Positions 12,351 to 23,970 of a DNA stretch of 64,000 bases are shown piece by piece (the stretch's first letter is position 1; every line of letters starts with the position of its first letter). Both the position numbers and the translations under genes were made by a program. The DNA comes from Liolophura sinensis (lineage: Eukaryota > Mollusca > Polyplacophora > Chitonida > Chitonidae): NCBI RefSeq assembly GCF_032854445.1, contig NC_088296.1, positions 6,933,435 to 6,997,434 of the forward strand. The letters are read 5' to 3'. The notes below the pieces were generated by a model. The model was not told the origin of the DNA. It ran no database searches and saw only the letters and a list, made by a program, of their open reading frames with translations.

Positions 12351-13594
12351 TGAATTGCTCCGTAAAAATCTGCGGGACTGTTAATAAATCTGTATCATAG
12401 TGTTAATAGTGAATGATGAGACAGGAAACAGGTACAAGACAACCCCTGTTTTGAAAGTGGTGTAGTCAGATTTCAGTCATATCATATTTGGGTCATAGGT
12501 CAGTGGAAGAGCCTATTATTCTTCAGAATGGGTGGAATTTGTAAATTAGGGAAAATTAGCTTAGACCTGAAGAAAGATTTGCTTCACTCTAAAGTTTTAA
12601 TCATGATGTTACATAATTTGCCCATGCTGGAACAAATACGGCTGAACTTGCCACTGCCCATTTCCCTCTGTTGAGTACAGATGTTTTTACAGATGTTTAA
12701 CTGACTTCCTGAAATATGTCAGCAGCCAAGAAGAAAGTTCCTTTCCATTATGTTGCGCCACTTTTGGGAATTTATTATCTGAAATGCCGATTCTTGTAGT
12801 TTAAGAGAAAACTGGTAATTTACAAAGTCATCGATGTATTTTAGTTTTCGAACTGGCTTCTTAGTCTTTTTTGGTGTTCCCACTAAAGATAGTCTTTATT
12901 ATTTTCTTTGATATTTATCTCTGCTTAACCTTGTGTTATGTAAGTCATTAATGTCTATGTAATGCATTAAGTTGTGCTAAACCTTTTTTTTTTTATTACA
13001 TAATTTTGATCTTTACTGTATTTCTTATACCTCTTTGTGATTAATTTTTTTTTCAGCATATGAAATTGTAATTTTTCAGTGTAAGCTAGTATATATATAT
13101 ATTTTTTTTTTGAGTGAATATTACCTTTTTTCATTGCCCTATTTTATTATCCTACTTTTGTGTGGGATTTTTTAAACTTTTTATTTTATGATGCAAGTTT
13201 ACTTGTGCTATCTATGTATCTATATAGTGACTACTAATACTGGATTTTTCTCTTTTTTCAATCGGATCGACTTGTAAATTGCAAATTTCTCCATTCATTT
13301 ATATTTCACTGTGCGCTGTACCATAAATATTTCTGTACATTGGCAGAAAAGATTGACAGATTTTGTCAGCGTGAAAAACAATGCATTTTTCCCCCCCAAT
13401 TTTAACCGTAAACCTAATCCCATTTCAAGTATGTTGTCTGTCTTAAAAATGTAGCTTTTTGCATATTTGAAACCTGCATTTACATGTATATGTGCTTATG
13501 GATCTTGATCAGGTTTGCATATGTCAAAACCTTGCCTTGGTTTCTCAGTGGTTTTTGTTCATCGGTAAACATGAGCAGCCAGTCTTGAAGGGTG

Positions 13595-13881
13595 TGGTGG
13601 CAGGACGTAATTGCCCTGCCACAAGAAGACACATAATATGTACACACACCAAATGACTCACACCAAAATGCGGTCGCTGTGAGTTCAAGTCCAGCTCATG
13701 CTGGCTTCCTCTCCGGCCGTAATTGGGAAGGTCTGTCAGCAACCTGCGGACGGTCGTAGGTTTCCGCCGGGCTGTGCCCAGTTTCCTCCCACCATAATGC
13801 TGGCTATCGTCGTATAAGTGAAATATTCTTGAGTACGGCGTAAAACACCAATCAAATAAATAAATAAATAAATAAATAATG
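13595..13881 (+). repeat. SINE-B fragment joined to SINE family A copy
   Basis: Positions 13595-13664 match the GCCACAAGAAGACACA and ATGTACACACACC segment of family B. From 13665 a family-A copy runs through CGGTCGCTGTGAGTTCAAGT and the body to a clean six-unit AAAT tail. The junction suggests insertion of A into B, or a hybrid element. Confidence 0.85.
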
Positions 13882-15827
13882 CCCATACATTCATTCTTAA
13901 ACGGTAACCATGAATTTTGCTTGCCAGTTTGTACCAGCAACCCACGCCAAAGGGTAATCATGAATATTCATGAAGTTCTGTTTTCAGTTTTCCCTGCAGG
14001 TGAAGGAATTGAATGTAGATTTTTCATGGGTGTTTTTTTTTTTTTTTTAAATGAATATTAGCTGACATTGTAACAATGAAGTGTGTACATCCACAGCTGT
14101 GTGGAAATTACATGTACAAAGAATTAAGGAAAAGTATTGAGACTTTTTGAATCGTATTTTTTTAGTGTTCTGTTCAGTGGTTTGATGCCGTGTACTACAC
14201 ATTCTTCAGTAGTGTTGGAATTAAAAGGGCCGTACAGCTAGAGTTATACCTGGCCAGTAAGAGCTGCCATAACCAAAGCTTAGACATAGGACTATTCAGA
14301 TGGGTGCATTGTGCACATGGCTTAGCTTGTGAAGATCCACCAGAGGGCTCTGTTCTCTCCAGAATATCCCATTAACACCAGGGGGCGCTGTGAAATTACA
14401 AATTGCAAAATTTTGTACATGCATGCCTTGAACCATGTAGATAGAGGGGAAACATTGAAGTGATTCTTTGTAATTGTAAAGCAGTAACGTCTAGGGAAAG
14501 AGAGAAATTTAGGTAGCCGTTTAGAAATGATACTGAAGTATGCAAATAGAAGTAGCAATAGACGTCAAGGTAACTTGTGGTTGCTAGATGTAAAATTTCA
14601 TTTGCATGACGCCAGTTTCAATTCTGGTCTTTTTTTTTCAAATGAAGTTGTTAGTTTCATAAAATTTTTGGCCAGAAAAATGGTTCTTGAAGATGGATTG
14701 TTTCTGTAGACCAGAATATTTTTTGATCATCGCCGAGCTTTTAAGAGTGATAGTGTCCCATTAAATTGCAAGTTTTACTTTACATTTGCATCTGTAAATG
14801 GCTTGTAAACATTGCCTTTCATCCATGAATATATTTTTGTATTCTGAATTGTGGGTCCTCCTGCTTGTTCCGTGTGAAATAGGAGAACAGTCTTACGTCC
14901 AATAATTAGGAACTGTACACCGCTTTACACCTAGCACGTTCTTCTGAAGCAAAAACGGTTGTTTTAAAATTTCTTTAAGGCCTTAAATGATGTTACAGAT
15001 TTCCCCTTCAATGTGTTTAACTTAATTCTCTACAAAGTGCTTTGTGAGGAAAATTTTTCAATGTGTAAATTTATCATTTGATGGGGATCTGTTGATGAAT
15101 TCATTTCACTTCTGCTGTCATTAAAACTGATTTAAATGGAACAGAAGTTTTTTTGATCCGGGTGGAGGTCTCCAATATAGGCTTTTTATCCTTACCCCTA
15201 CATTGTAAATTCTGATCTCCACGCAAAGGTAGATTTTAGAAAGGTCTGAAAGTAAATCTTAACTCCTAAAACCCTTTTGTCTCTTCATGAGTTTGCATTG
15301 CTACATTTTATCTTCATTTCTTGGATTTGAGGGGCTATTTTAGCTCTTATTTCCTGTTTGATCTGACATGATTCAAATGTTGCATTCAAATCTCACTCCC
15401 TGTCCCAAATACTGCATTCAAATCTCACTTTATGCTTCTGTTGTCATCCGAGCTTGGCTCTTATTGTAAACCAGCTTTTGAAGGGAAAACATTACTAACA
15501 TTATGCTAATGTGTGGCAATCTTCTGTGCTGGAGGTGAGAATATACTGTCTGGAATGTAAGTTAAGTTTTATTTTAATGTGATTGGTTGGTCTGGCTTGG
15601 CAGTGTGCCAAACTGGGGTGTAGACATTTAATTGGCTATGTAATTTGCATGATACATATCAGGCCGTCATATTTACATAATTTTTGTTGGACTATGTAGG
15701 GTTAGAAGTGATAATTAGTAGTGTAGACAACAGAAGAGTATCCTCCCCTTACACCCCTAGAGGGCAGTGCATGTGGGTTGCCCTCGGTATGACTTGGGGC
15801 AATGTATATTTCATGTGATTACCAAAT

Positions 15828-15833
15828 AATAAA
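15828..15833 (+). terminator. Candidate polyadenylation signal for talin
   Basis: A canonical AATAAA hexamer with GT-rich sequence about 30 nt downstream. It is one of several candidates. Confidence 0.3.
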
Positions 15834-16111
15834 ATATTGTTATACATAATCTTCTGTTTTACTTTTGTGTTTTGAGGAAAAGCTATATAATTATATGTAC
15901 TGTAGTGTGAAATCTTGAGTTTCAACATGGATGTAGTCTGTGTGACCATGTTCCCCACTTCCTGCTCTCTGTATGCAGTATACAGGGGCAACCTGCATTG
16001 AAAACTCAGTGCAGATACTGTGCAGGGTGTGAATGTTTACTCTGGTCATCTTTTGTACAAGTGCATGCCATTGGTCAAGCCTCAACAACCACTTTTGGAC
16101 TCCTTCAGGGG

Positions 16112-16437
16112 CCTAAAGGTGAGAGACCTGGCATCATATCTGGTTTGCATCATACCAAAGACTTTAAAAATGGTACTTGTTGCTGCCTCACTTGGCGCTC
16201 AGCACTGAGGGGCTAGCACAGAGATATGGGCTGGTTGCACAAAACCATATCTGACTTCAGTCAAAATTTCAAACTTCTTCACAAAGCTTAATTTTTGCTA
16301 CAGGGAGTTGAAATTTGGACACATTTGTCTGAAGATAACACTGGTGAAGTGGGTTTCCTCCCTCCGTAATGCTGGTCGCCATCGTATAAGTGAAATGTTC
16401 TTGAGTACGGCGAAAAACACCAATCAAATAAATACAT
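16112..16437 (+). repeat. SINE-B fragment followed by SINE-A tail
   Basis: Positions 16112-16225 carry the CTTGTTGCTGCCTCACTTGG and GCTCAGCACTGAGGGG segment of family B. Positions 16345-16437 carry the 3' end of family A (TTCTTGAGTACGGCGAAAAA, CACCAATCAAATAAA). The part between begins GGGCTGGTTGCACAAAACC and may be another MITE end. Confidence 0.7.
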
Positions 16438-16628
16438 CAAAACTGATCAGTAGAGGACAAGGCAAAGTACTAGTACAGCTAGGTGTAGGTATACTGTGTT
16501 TGGTGTCATGTCCTGTTTCTTCTCCACAGTGATGCACTGAAACAGCAGTACCGGTCCCTGTATATTATCTGATTTCACTGGTGTTAAACGCAGTGCTCAA
16601 GAATTTTGTACTCCGACGTAGACAGTCC

Positions 16629-16845
16629 AGTTTGAGAGTTGAGGAAACAGGAGTGCCTGGAGGAAATAAGAGTAACTTGAGGAAACCCCAGTGCCTGGGG
16701 GGAACCCAAAACCGGAGTGCCTGGAGGAAACCAGAGTGCCTAGAGGAAACCACAGTGTCTTAAGGAACCCACAGTGCCTGGAGGAAACCACAGTGCCTGG
16801 GGGAAACCCAAAACCAGAGGGCCTGGAGGAAACCACCAACCATTG
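16629..16845 (+). repeat. Minisatellite of GTGCCTGGAGGAAACC units
   Basis: Roughly ten imperfect units of about 17-24 bp vary around GTGCCTGGAGGAAACCACA. The sequence then continues into ACCATTGCCAGGTTCCTGAC. This is the same order seen in family-D SINE bodies (GGTGGAGGAAAC, GTGCCTGG, CAGGTTCCTGAC), so the array looks like an internal expansion of a SINE motif. Confidence 0.85.
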
Positions 16846-17504
16846 CCAGGTTCCTGACAAACCTTCTAAGCTGAATCTGTGAGTGGGGCAAACAAGAGCT
16901 AGATTTGAACATGTGACCTTGACCTTGACCTTACTGATGCATGGCCTGTATGACAGTCCCTGCAACTTGTCTCTATATGTTACACGAGTGTAGTGATTTT
17001 CCTTCCTATTTATGTAGTAAATTTGTCAACTTCAACCTCAAAAATACATATCACCTAACTTTCTCGTGGTACAATGCCATACCACCACATGCAGCATGCA
17101 CTTTTCTCTACAACACATCACAAAATCAACCCAGCATGACCACCAATTTTTTGAGCTGTGGTTGCTGGAAGTGAAGTCATAGCATTCTATTACCTTGGTA
17201 ACCTCAAGCGGAGTGGGAAGTAACACTGGCAAAATAGTTTTCAGTTCTATCCAAAAAAGACAAAATTCTTATATTTTTTTATTAGGTGCAAACTAACAGT
17301 GCAGAAATCTATAGTGCATTAACTACCTAAAATGTCTGTGTTACCCAAACAGTGATCCTTCACTCTTCAGTTCGGAGGCAAATCTTGGACCCAATTTCCG
17401 GAACTGCGCATGTGTAACCTTTAACCCTATGTGCCAAAAGGCCCCTCAAGACAGCACTATAAAGATTTCTTTATTAATTTATTTGATAACTTCTTACCGA
17501 CAAT
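16846..17504. other. Intergenic, SINE remnant then nothing recognised
   Basis: Positions 16846-16912 continue a SINE body, including a B-box-like AGCTAGATTTGAACATGTG. A tandem TGACCTTGACCTTGACCTT lies at 16913-16931. The remainder shows no gene. Confidence 0.5.
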
Positions 17505-17858
17505 TTGATACTTTTATGATGGCAGTCTGTTTTATGGGTGGAGGAAACTAGAATGCCCAGCAAGTCACTGATGAACTGTCCCATTTGTGGTGCACATATA
17601 TGCACAGATATACACACCATACCAGTGCAAGACAAATCGTCTTGTCTGCGGCTATCATGCGCGCGTCTTCAACAAACGTTACACTGTTGAAATATCCACA
17701 TATGCATCGTCAACCAGTTACTGTCACCAAGGAACCACCAGTGGTAAGGTTGGAGGATTCTACAAATTCAATGTCCAAGGCAAGATTTGAACCTGCACCA
17801 TATGTGTCATAATGGTGGAAAGGCAAGCACCCCTAACCACTACACTATGACCCGCTCA
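17505..17858 (-). repeat. tRNA-headed SINE (family D), minus strand
   Basis: Read on the minus strand, the head shows an A box (TAGTGTAGTGGTTAGGGGTG) and a B box (GCAGGTTCAAATCTTGCC). An internal segment follows, and the element ends in a body piece related to the GTTTCCTCCACCCATAAAA stretch of other SINEs. The acceptor-stem halves do not pair, so it is not a functional tRNA gene. Confidence 0.6.
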
Positions 17859-19099
17859 ACTGAGATACCATAGTGATCCGAGTTAAATACAGCAGCATCT
17901 CAGCAGCAATAGCCCTTTGACACAAACTTGGTTAACAGGAGTTGGATTTGAACTCACAACCTAGTGGTCTGGATATGTTTCGCTTAATATTTCAACTTGA
18001 TAGCTGGCAGAAAGAAAGACAAAATGAATATGAATTCCAAAGAAAACTGGTATATATTATTCACATATATATGCCAACACCATGACAGTAAAATGAGAAA
18101 CCCAACATGTGATATGTAAATTTATACAAAGAGATAATCACCAGCAATTTAAGCCGTTCCATTTTAGGATTTTAGGCTTTCATGCTGTCAAGATGTCTGT
18201 CATCATCGATGTGGAATCATCAACATATGTGCTTTATAGAGAACAGAGTCGGTTGACCAAAATTTCTGAACCCTGCGCCAAAAGATATGGAAATCAACTC
18301 AACAAGACCACGCAATCAGTCTTTAATGACAACTTCAGTGACGATTTCATCAGTCATCAAGGATGTAGAATAGAAACAATTTGCCCAGACAGTTGAGGGA
18401 GAAAAATAAATTCAAAAGGCGCCAGTCAAGGCCTGCGGCTATCATGTGCGTGTCAGCTTCGCTATCCATGTTTTCTGACTTTGGCCTCCCATACAATCCA
18501 GATTTTGGTTTCACCCGATACATTGCACGAGCACACCATGATTTTGAAGAGAGAAAAGTCAGCACTTTATCAGATTTTCTGCTTATAATTAGTCTGAAAT
18601 GGATTTAAACATGTATGAGTGATTGAAAGCATCATTTTCTCTTCAGTCCTCAACAGAAATTGGCGTGCACTACTGTTTTAGTGTGGATTTACTAACCCAT
18701 TTTGCTCCACAAAGTGTGTTGCAGAATGAACCCACTAAGTTTTTGAATTTAACGATTAAACCTTAAATGTTTAGGCAGGTGAATATCAGAAATTGTCGAA
18801 AGTAGACCTGAACGTTTAACTGAATTGAACTAGCCTTTATGTTCTTTAACTTGGATAGCATTTAGAACTTATCCCGTCATTTCACCACATTTGCTCTTCC
18901 ACAGCCATGTCTGCCGTCTTCATCTGTACCAGGATGACACGCCCATACTGACAGTCTGATATCTTCAGGTAACAAGCCCAGGTTCTCGTTAGACTGCTCA
19001 TTAGGCTGGACGTACCTGTGAGCAAATACATGTATGTGTGTGAGTGTCTCTGAAAACAGTACAAGTACGTGTACCTAGCAGAGAAAAAGTTATATTTCA
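17859..19099. other. Intergenic, no recognised gene
   Basis: Open frames around 18109-18608 on both strands have no recognisable domain. A short shared string (GCGGCTATCATG) with the SINE at 17648 suggests repeat-derived sequence. Confidence 0.45.
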
Positions 19100-19314
19100 T
19101 TTATACGACACTGACCAGCATTATTGTTGGAGGAAGCTGAGCAATGGCCAGGGGAAACCCACAACCATCCGCAGGTTGCTGGTAGACCTTCCCAAGTATG
19201 GTTAGAGAGGAAGCCAGCTTGATATGGACTTAACCCACAGAGAACACATTGGTGAGAGCCTTAGAAGTTACAGTGTAGCGCTAGCATGCTAAACACTCTG
19301 CCACAGAGGCCCAC
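19100..19314 (-). repeat. SINE family A, nearly complete, minus strand
   Basis: On the minus strand it begins at the head (GGGCCTCTGTGGCAGAGT) and continues with A- and B-box-like segments, CTTCCTCTCTAACC and GCAACCTGCGGATGG, to the TTATACG region. The head is more diverged than that at 11016. Confidence 0.8.
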
Positions 19315-19609
19315 TTTTTTCCATTAAATAATCAAGTTACCCATGTCCTACCAGATGTTTTCATTTGATTGATTGATTGATTGATTGGTGCTGAATGCAA
19401 GGCACAAGAATTTCTCACCTGTATGATTGAGATCAGGTTTACAGATGGAGGTAACCGGAAAGTCTGGGGAAAACAACCAACTTTTCCCAGGTACCTGATA
19501 AAAATTTCTTTTCAGTCCAAATGGCAGTACAAGTATATTAACAGAAACGCCATACTGAAAAATGTTGCTTGTACCTTGTTAACCCCACCCTATCTCACAT
19601 AATGGGCCA

Positions 19610-19945
19610 CCTTATCATACAGATAATGGGCCATCCTGTCAGACAGCAACCTAGTCAAGGATAATCGGCCACCTGGTCAAGGATAATGGGCCACCCGGTC
19701 ACAGACAATGGGCCACCCAGTCAGGGATAATGGATCACCCTGTCAAGGATAATGGGTCACCCTGTCAAGGATCTATCATAGATAACAGCCACTCGGTCAG
19801 GGATAATGGGCCACCTGGTCAGGGATAACGGGCCACCCGGTCAGGGATAATGGGTCACCCAGTCAGGGATAATGGACCACCCTGTCAAGGATAATGGGCC
19901 ACCCTGTCCAGGATAATGGACCTGCCAGGCCAAGGATATTGGGCC
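19610..19945 (+). repeat. ~23-bp minisatellite (GATAATGGGCCACC)
   Basis: About fourteen imperfect units are built on AAGGATAATGGGCCACCCGG, with TCAAGG/TCAGGG alternating. The unit length varies slightly, and some units lack part of the motif. Confidence 0.9.
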
Positions 19946-20043
19946 AGTCTGTTCCTACTATTTTTCCCCACACCATATTGACCACTATTGCAAAGTACCA
20001 AGTGAAAGTATTTTTGTATGCCATACATTAGGACTGAACCCCA

Positions 20044-20173
20044 GGGGGGCTGTTTCTCAAAGGGGTAGTAAGGTTATGGTCGTAAATACCAAGGCGGCAT
20101 ATGCTATCAGTATGCACCGTCATGGTGACTAGGCCAGCATAATGTTACGAAACCATTTCAGAAACAGCGCCCA
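20044..20173. repeat. Short terminal-inverted-repeat element (MITE-like)
   Basis: The left end GGGGGCTGTTTCTCAAAG is matched in reverse complement by the right end CAGAAACAGCGCCC. The element is about 130 bp with no coding capacity. Related ends occur near 9867 and 58866. Confidence 0.5.
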
Positions 20174-20437
20174 GGTCTTAAATACCACATGAGGCAGATG
20201 ATGTTCTTTTAAGACCATCAGTAACACATTTTTTACATTAAAGTATTGGTAATTATTTATCTATTTGACTAACATCCACAAGAGCGATGTTGAGCATGCA
20301 TTTTCATCAGCTGGCCTCCGAAACTTTTAGAACATTGGACTCCCAAACAAATTCCTCCACAATATTAATATTTTTGATTATTCTCTTACACAATGTTATA
20401 TGTGGTCAGCACTATGGTAACAGGGAATGTAGCTGAA

Positions 20438-20572
20438 CCCGCGGCAACCCATGAGCGTCAACAGCTGGATTTGAACTCACAGCGAATGCATTGGTGAGAG
20501 GGCCCCTGGGTCATGTTGCTGCGTTATCATGCTGCTGCGCTATCACTCTAACCACTTAAACACCGAGTCCTC
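20438..20572 (-). repeat. SINE family A head, minus strand
   Basis: On the minus strand it shows GGTGTTTAAGTGGTTAGAGTG, then a B-box-like CGCTGTGAGTTCAAATCC. Only the 5' part of the element is recognisable. Confidence 0.6.
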
Positions 20573-20602
20573 TGTCTCTCCCAATAAAGATTATCAATAT
20601 TA

Positions 20603-20955
20603 TTGACCGGCCGGGATAGCACAGTTGGTAGAGCGTCTGCTTCAGGAGCAGTAGATCCAGGATCAATCCTGTGACTCGAACCTAAGACTTTAAAAGAGGA
20701 AATTGTGGCTTCCTCGCTTGGCATTCAGCATGGAGGGGATAGTTCAACGACTGGTTGACCCGTATCAGTATAATGGCTCGGGTGGGACAGCTTACTTGCC
20801 TTCCGAAAGTTGTCTCAGTGAAGCAGCACTAGATAAAAGAGCAGTGGAAATCCATCCTGCAACAAGGAGGCACATTACATGCACTCTCAGGATTCCTTCG
20901 TCGTCATATGACTGAAAAGTTGTTGAGCACGACATTAAACCCCAATCACTCACTC
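20603..20955 (+). repeat. SINE family C, full-length
   Basis: The tRNA-like head has A box GATAGCACAGTTGGTAGAGC and B box AGGATCAATCCTG. The body reads CTTCCTCGCTTGGCATTCAG, GTATCAGTATAATGGCTCGG and GTGAAGCAGCACTAGATAAA. The end is CGTCATATGACTG with the tail CACTCACTCACTCAA. Other copies lie at 44425 (minus) and 56253 (plus, lacking the head). Confidence 0.92.
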
Positions 20956-21301
20956 ACTCAATATTATTGTTGCCTTAAATTCATTTCTTTTCAATTTCAG
21001 TTCTACTCACCTTCTATCTCTTCGATGAAAGCCAGACTGACTGACTTTCATCATCCGTCACGTGATCTTAAACCATGTCAGATGAAGTCGGCAACTGTGA
21101 TATTATCAAGTCTTCATGACACATGACCCACAGCTGTGTGATCTTCTCCTATACTCTAGTTTGAGAAGTATGGTAAGGAAGTAATGTCAGGCAAGTGTCT
21201 GATGATGAAAGAAAACAACAAAAAAAAAAGATATCAGGACAAACTGGGACAAAGCAATTGGCAATTAACAATATTGCAAAAGGGGCACAACCCCTCTAAT
21301 T

Positions 21302-21457
21302 CTCCATCCGTACATTGGAAGGTCTGCCAGCAACCTGCGGATGGTCGTGGGTTTCCCCTGGTCTCTGCCCCGTTTCCTCCCACCATAATGCTGGCCGCCA
21401 TCGTATAAGTGAAATATTCTTGAGTACGGCGTAAAACACCAATCAAATAAATAAATA

Positions 21458-21528
<71 letters not shown>

Positions 21529-21541
21529 AAATAAATAAATA
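21302..21541 (+). repeat. SINE family A with (CAAT)n microsatellite tail
   Basis: It runs from GGAAGGTCTGCCAGCAACCT to GGCGTAAAACACCAATCAAA. The AAAT tail has then expanded into about sixteen CAAT units (21456-21522) before returning to AAAT. This is a clear case of microsatellite birth in a SINE tail. Confidence 0.93.
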
Positions 21542-21654
21542 ATCTCCTAAAAATAGAATCCACAATGCTCATACTTCTATAGTACCGGTAATAATTCCTT
21601 AGGATCGTCCTGGAGTTAAAAATTTAATAACTGTTAAAAAAAATTTTATTTTGT

Positions 21655-21765
21655 TTATTTATTTGATTCGTGTTTTACGCTACACTGAAGAATATTTCAC
21701 TTATACGGCAACTAGCATTATGGTGGGAAGAAACCGGGCAGAGTTATGCGCGGGTTGAGAAGGGT
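21655..21765 (-). repeat. SINE family A, 3' part, minus strand
   Basis: It shows the reverse-complement tail (TTTGTTTATTTATTTGATT), GTGTTTTACGC, AATATTTCACTTATACGGC and AGCATTATGGTGGGAAGAAA. It stops before the head. Confidence 0.85.
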
Positions 21766-22225
21766 ATATGGAGATTTAAACCTTGCTTGTTACCCTTCCC
21801 TACACACGCGGATAACTTATAATATTTCTTTTGCTGTAATTTTAAATACTGTATTTCACTACAGTTTCTCCACTAAAAACGCACTTTCAGAAACACATAA
21901 AGGCCTTAACAGAGTTATTCAGGATGAATGGAGGGTACTGCGCTCTTGGGGACGTTGAGCAAAGAAACCTCGTGTTAGCTATGTCGACTGCAGACTGCAG
22001 TCTGATATAGTGGCGTGGTGTCACACTGACACGCCATGGAATGCCGCGTCACAAAGAAAATTGATGACAGCCTGTGCAATAATTCAGCTGCGCAGGGTTT
22101 AAACCTCATACACTCCGTGTGGGCATGGTCTGCCGCTCTGACCATGTACAGTACAGTACATCAGTATTTAATCCGAATGATCAGCCAATATAGTGGAAGT
22201 ATACAACTACTTACATAGGATAGAA

Positions 22226-22359
22226 TTACGCTGTGCAGCTGTGACAAATCCATTGTGCCTTAGTTTGAGAGACTGCCCTCCATGCTGCCAAACTGACCCC
22301 TGAACACTGCTGGCACACCCATCTGTCACACTGGTCACACGCTATCCAGTCTTCCCTGT
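22226..22359 (-). CDS. Terminal exon: PHD-like zinc finger, stop
   Basis: The acceptor is ATTTGTGGTACAG. With the single G carried from 23971, the codon becomes Asp and the peptide reads DREDWIACDQCDRWVCQQC, then SGVSLAAWRAVSQ and QWICHSCTA before TAA at 22226-22228. Together with CPLC it forms C-x2-C-x12-C-x2-C-x4-C-x2-C-x19-C-x2-C. PHD fingers usually have His at the fifth ligand position; here it is Cys. PHD fingers read histone tails. A C-terminal PHD-like finger also occurs in some invertebrate pogo-type transposases (recalled, not checked). Confidence 0.8.
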
Positions 22360-22379
22360 CTGTACCACAAATATAAAAA

Positions 22380-22825
22380 GATGTACGGCATAGATAGTAA
22401 AACCAGAGCAACGAAGACAAGAGCATAGAGAGTAAAACCAGAGCAACGAATACAAGAGCATAGAGAGTGAAAAGCAGAGCAACAAAGACAAGAGCATATA
22501 GAGTAAAACCAGAGCAACGAAGACAAGTGCATAGAGAGTAAAACCAGAGCAACAAAGAAAGAACATAGAGAGTAAAAACAGAGCAACGAAGACAAGAGCA
22601 TAGAGAGTGAAAACCAGAGCAACGAAGATAAGAGCATATAGAGTAAAACCAGAGCAATGAAGACAAGCATAGAGGGTAAAACCAGAGCAATAAAGACAAG
22701 AGCATAGAGAGTAAAACCAGAGCAACAAAGACAAGAGCATAGAGAGTAAAACCAGAGCAACGAAGAAAGAACATAGAGAGTAAAAACAGAGCAACAATGA
22801 CCGTGTGATGGCAAATGGTCACAAG
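22380..22825 (-). repeat. ~35-bp minisatellite expanded from dispersed repeat E
   Basis: About twelve units of AGAGTAAAACCAGAGCAACG + AAGACAAGAGCAT run in tandem. The last unit leads into ACAATGACCGTGTGATGG and CAAATGGTCACA. The same order occurs in single dispersed copies (31826, 57340, 61690), so the array is an internal expansion of that repeat. Long hydrophobic open frames here are repeat translations, not proteins. The array ends ~20 nt upstream of the PHD exon acceptor. Confidence 0.9.
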
Positions 22826-23640
22826 GACTCTTTTATGTTTACTTCTGTTCTGGTTTTATTCTAACTGTTCATGTAAATGCTTTTATGGTACCAAATTAGA
22901 TGCCCTCTGGCACCATCGCTTATCCAAAATTACGTTAAAAAACCTGCAGTAATGAAAGAATACCTAACAAGCACGATACTGTTTATGCAACAGGGTGTGG
23001 CATAAGGTTTATAGCATGCACACGTGTACCCTTAAGGGGCAGTCGACTGCCGACTGCTTGTCAATTTCCCGTGGTCTGGCCACGCTTGCCTAGCGGTCTG
23101 GGCAAGCTTTGTTCGTGGTCTGGGTGCACCTGATTTGCTGTTGGGTGTGGGCGGTACTGTACTCAAGAATTTTCCTGTGGCTGAAGGAAACTAGAATGCC
23201 TGGGGTAAAACCATCAACCTTTGGCAAGTGAAGTGGTCTTCAATGCACGGCCACACAAGTGTAGTCGACGTCTTATTTTCACAAAGTCCCCACAAACAGT
23301 GAGGACAGAGGAATCTACCAACTCCCTGTCAAACATGTCCAGAACATGACAGATTCAGGAAATACCAAGGAGCCACTGTAAAAAAGCTGACTTGGACACT
23401 ATTATTGTAGCACCCCACTTCAATGTGACCTACCTTGATACCGACAATTTTACTGAAAAAAAAAAAACAGCTTGAACCTGTCCTTATACATGTGTTTGAT
23501 ACGCACAGATTCCCTAATGATGACCCAAATGTACTGATATGTCTGCTTCATTGAACTATCTTGTCACAGTAATCCAACTGTTTAAACTTTGGAGCCAAAC
23601 TAACGTCTGCCATGTTTTGGATTTGAACTTCCACCAAGTC
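22826..23640. other. Intron sequence with SINE remnant
   Basis: Inside the presumed intron between the two PHD exons. Positions 23155-23235 resemble a family-D SINE body (ACTCAAGAATTTTCCTGTGG, GAATGCCTGGGG). Nothing else is recognised. Confidence 0.5.
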
Positions 23641-23748
23641 CTGACAAGGTAGGTGCTAGCTATTTGAAAATTTCTTCCAATAGGACAGGTCTTCTCATTT
23701 TACTTGTTTTTTATATTGCTTTCAAAAATAAGGGTACTCTGGACACTG

Positions 23749-23960
23749 ATTTATTTATTTATTTGATTGGTGTTTTACCCCATGCTCAAGAATATTTCAT
23801 ATGTACAAAGGCAACCAATACAAGGAATGAAGAAAAATGGGCAAGGCCTGGATTCGAACTCACAGCCAATTCCACTTCAAATTCAAAACACGGCGGACGT
23901 AAGTTTGGCTTGTCTGACTCAAGTCGTACAAGTACGTTAGCCACTAGAGGCCGTCTCCCT
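23749..23960 (-). repeat. SINE family A-like, tRNA head present, minus strand
   Basis: On the minus strand there is an A-box-like TAGTGGCTAACGTACTTG, a B box GTGAGTTCGAATCCAGG, and then directly the 3' end (AATATTCTTGAGCATGGGG) with an AAATAAAT tail. The central body is missing. It abuts the linker exon of the chimeric gene, and the head begins ~15 nt from that exon's donor. Confidence 0.7.
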
Positions 23961-23970
23961 GACAACACAC

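Larger units (their letters stand above)
12351..15850 (+). other. Probable talin 3' UTR and downstream
   Basis: This long T-rich stretch follows the talin stop and contains no convincing coding sequence. It holds AATAAA at 12383-12388 (very early) and at 15828-15833, the latter followed by a TTTTGTGTTTTGAGG-type GT-rich stretch. A SINE-A copy (13665-13881) is embedded. The transcript end cannot be fixed from sequence alone. Confidence 0.5.

Noticed and set aside
18109-18608. Overlapping open frames on both strands
   Set aside because: No recognisable family and no clear splice sites. A string shared with a nearby SINE suggests repeat-derived sequence.
20606-20690. Functional tRNA gene
   Set aside because: The head is continuous with a SINE body that recurs at 44425 and 56253, so it is a SINE promoter region.
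22226-22822. Long minus-strand frames rich in LLWFYSLCS-like hydrophobic repeats
   Set aside because: They are translations of the 35-bp minisatellite; two or three frames are open at once. Only the last ~45 codons (PHD finger) are genuine.
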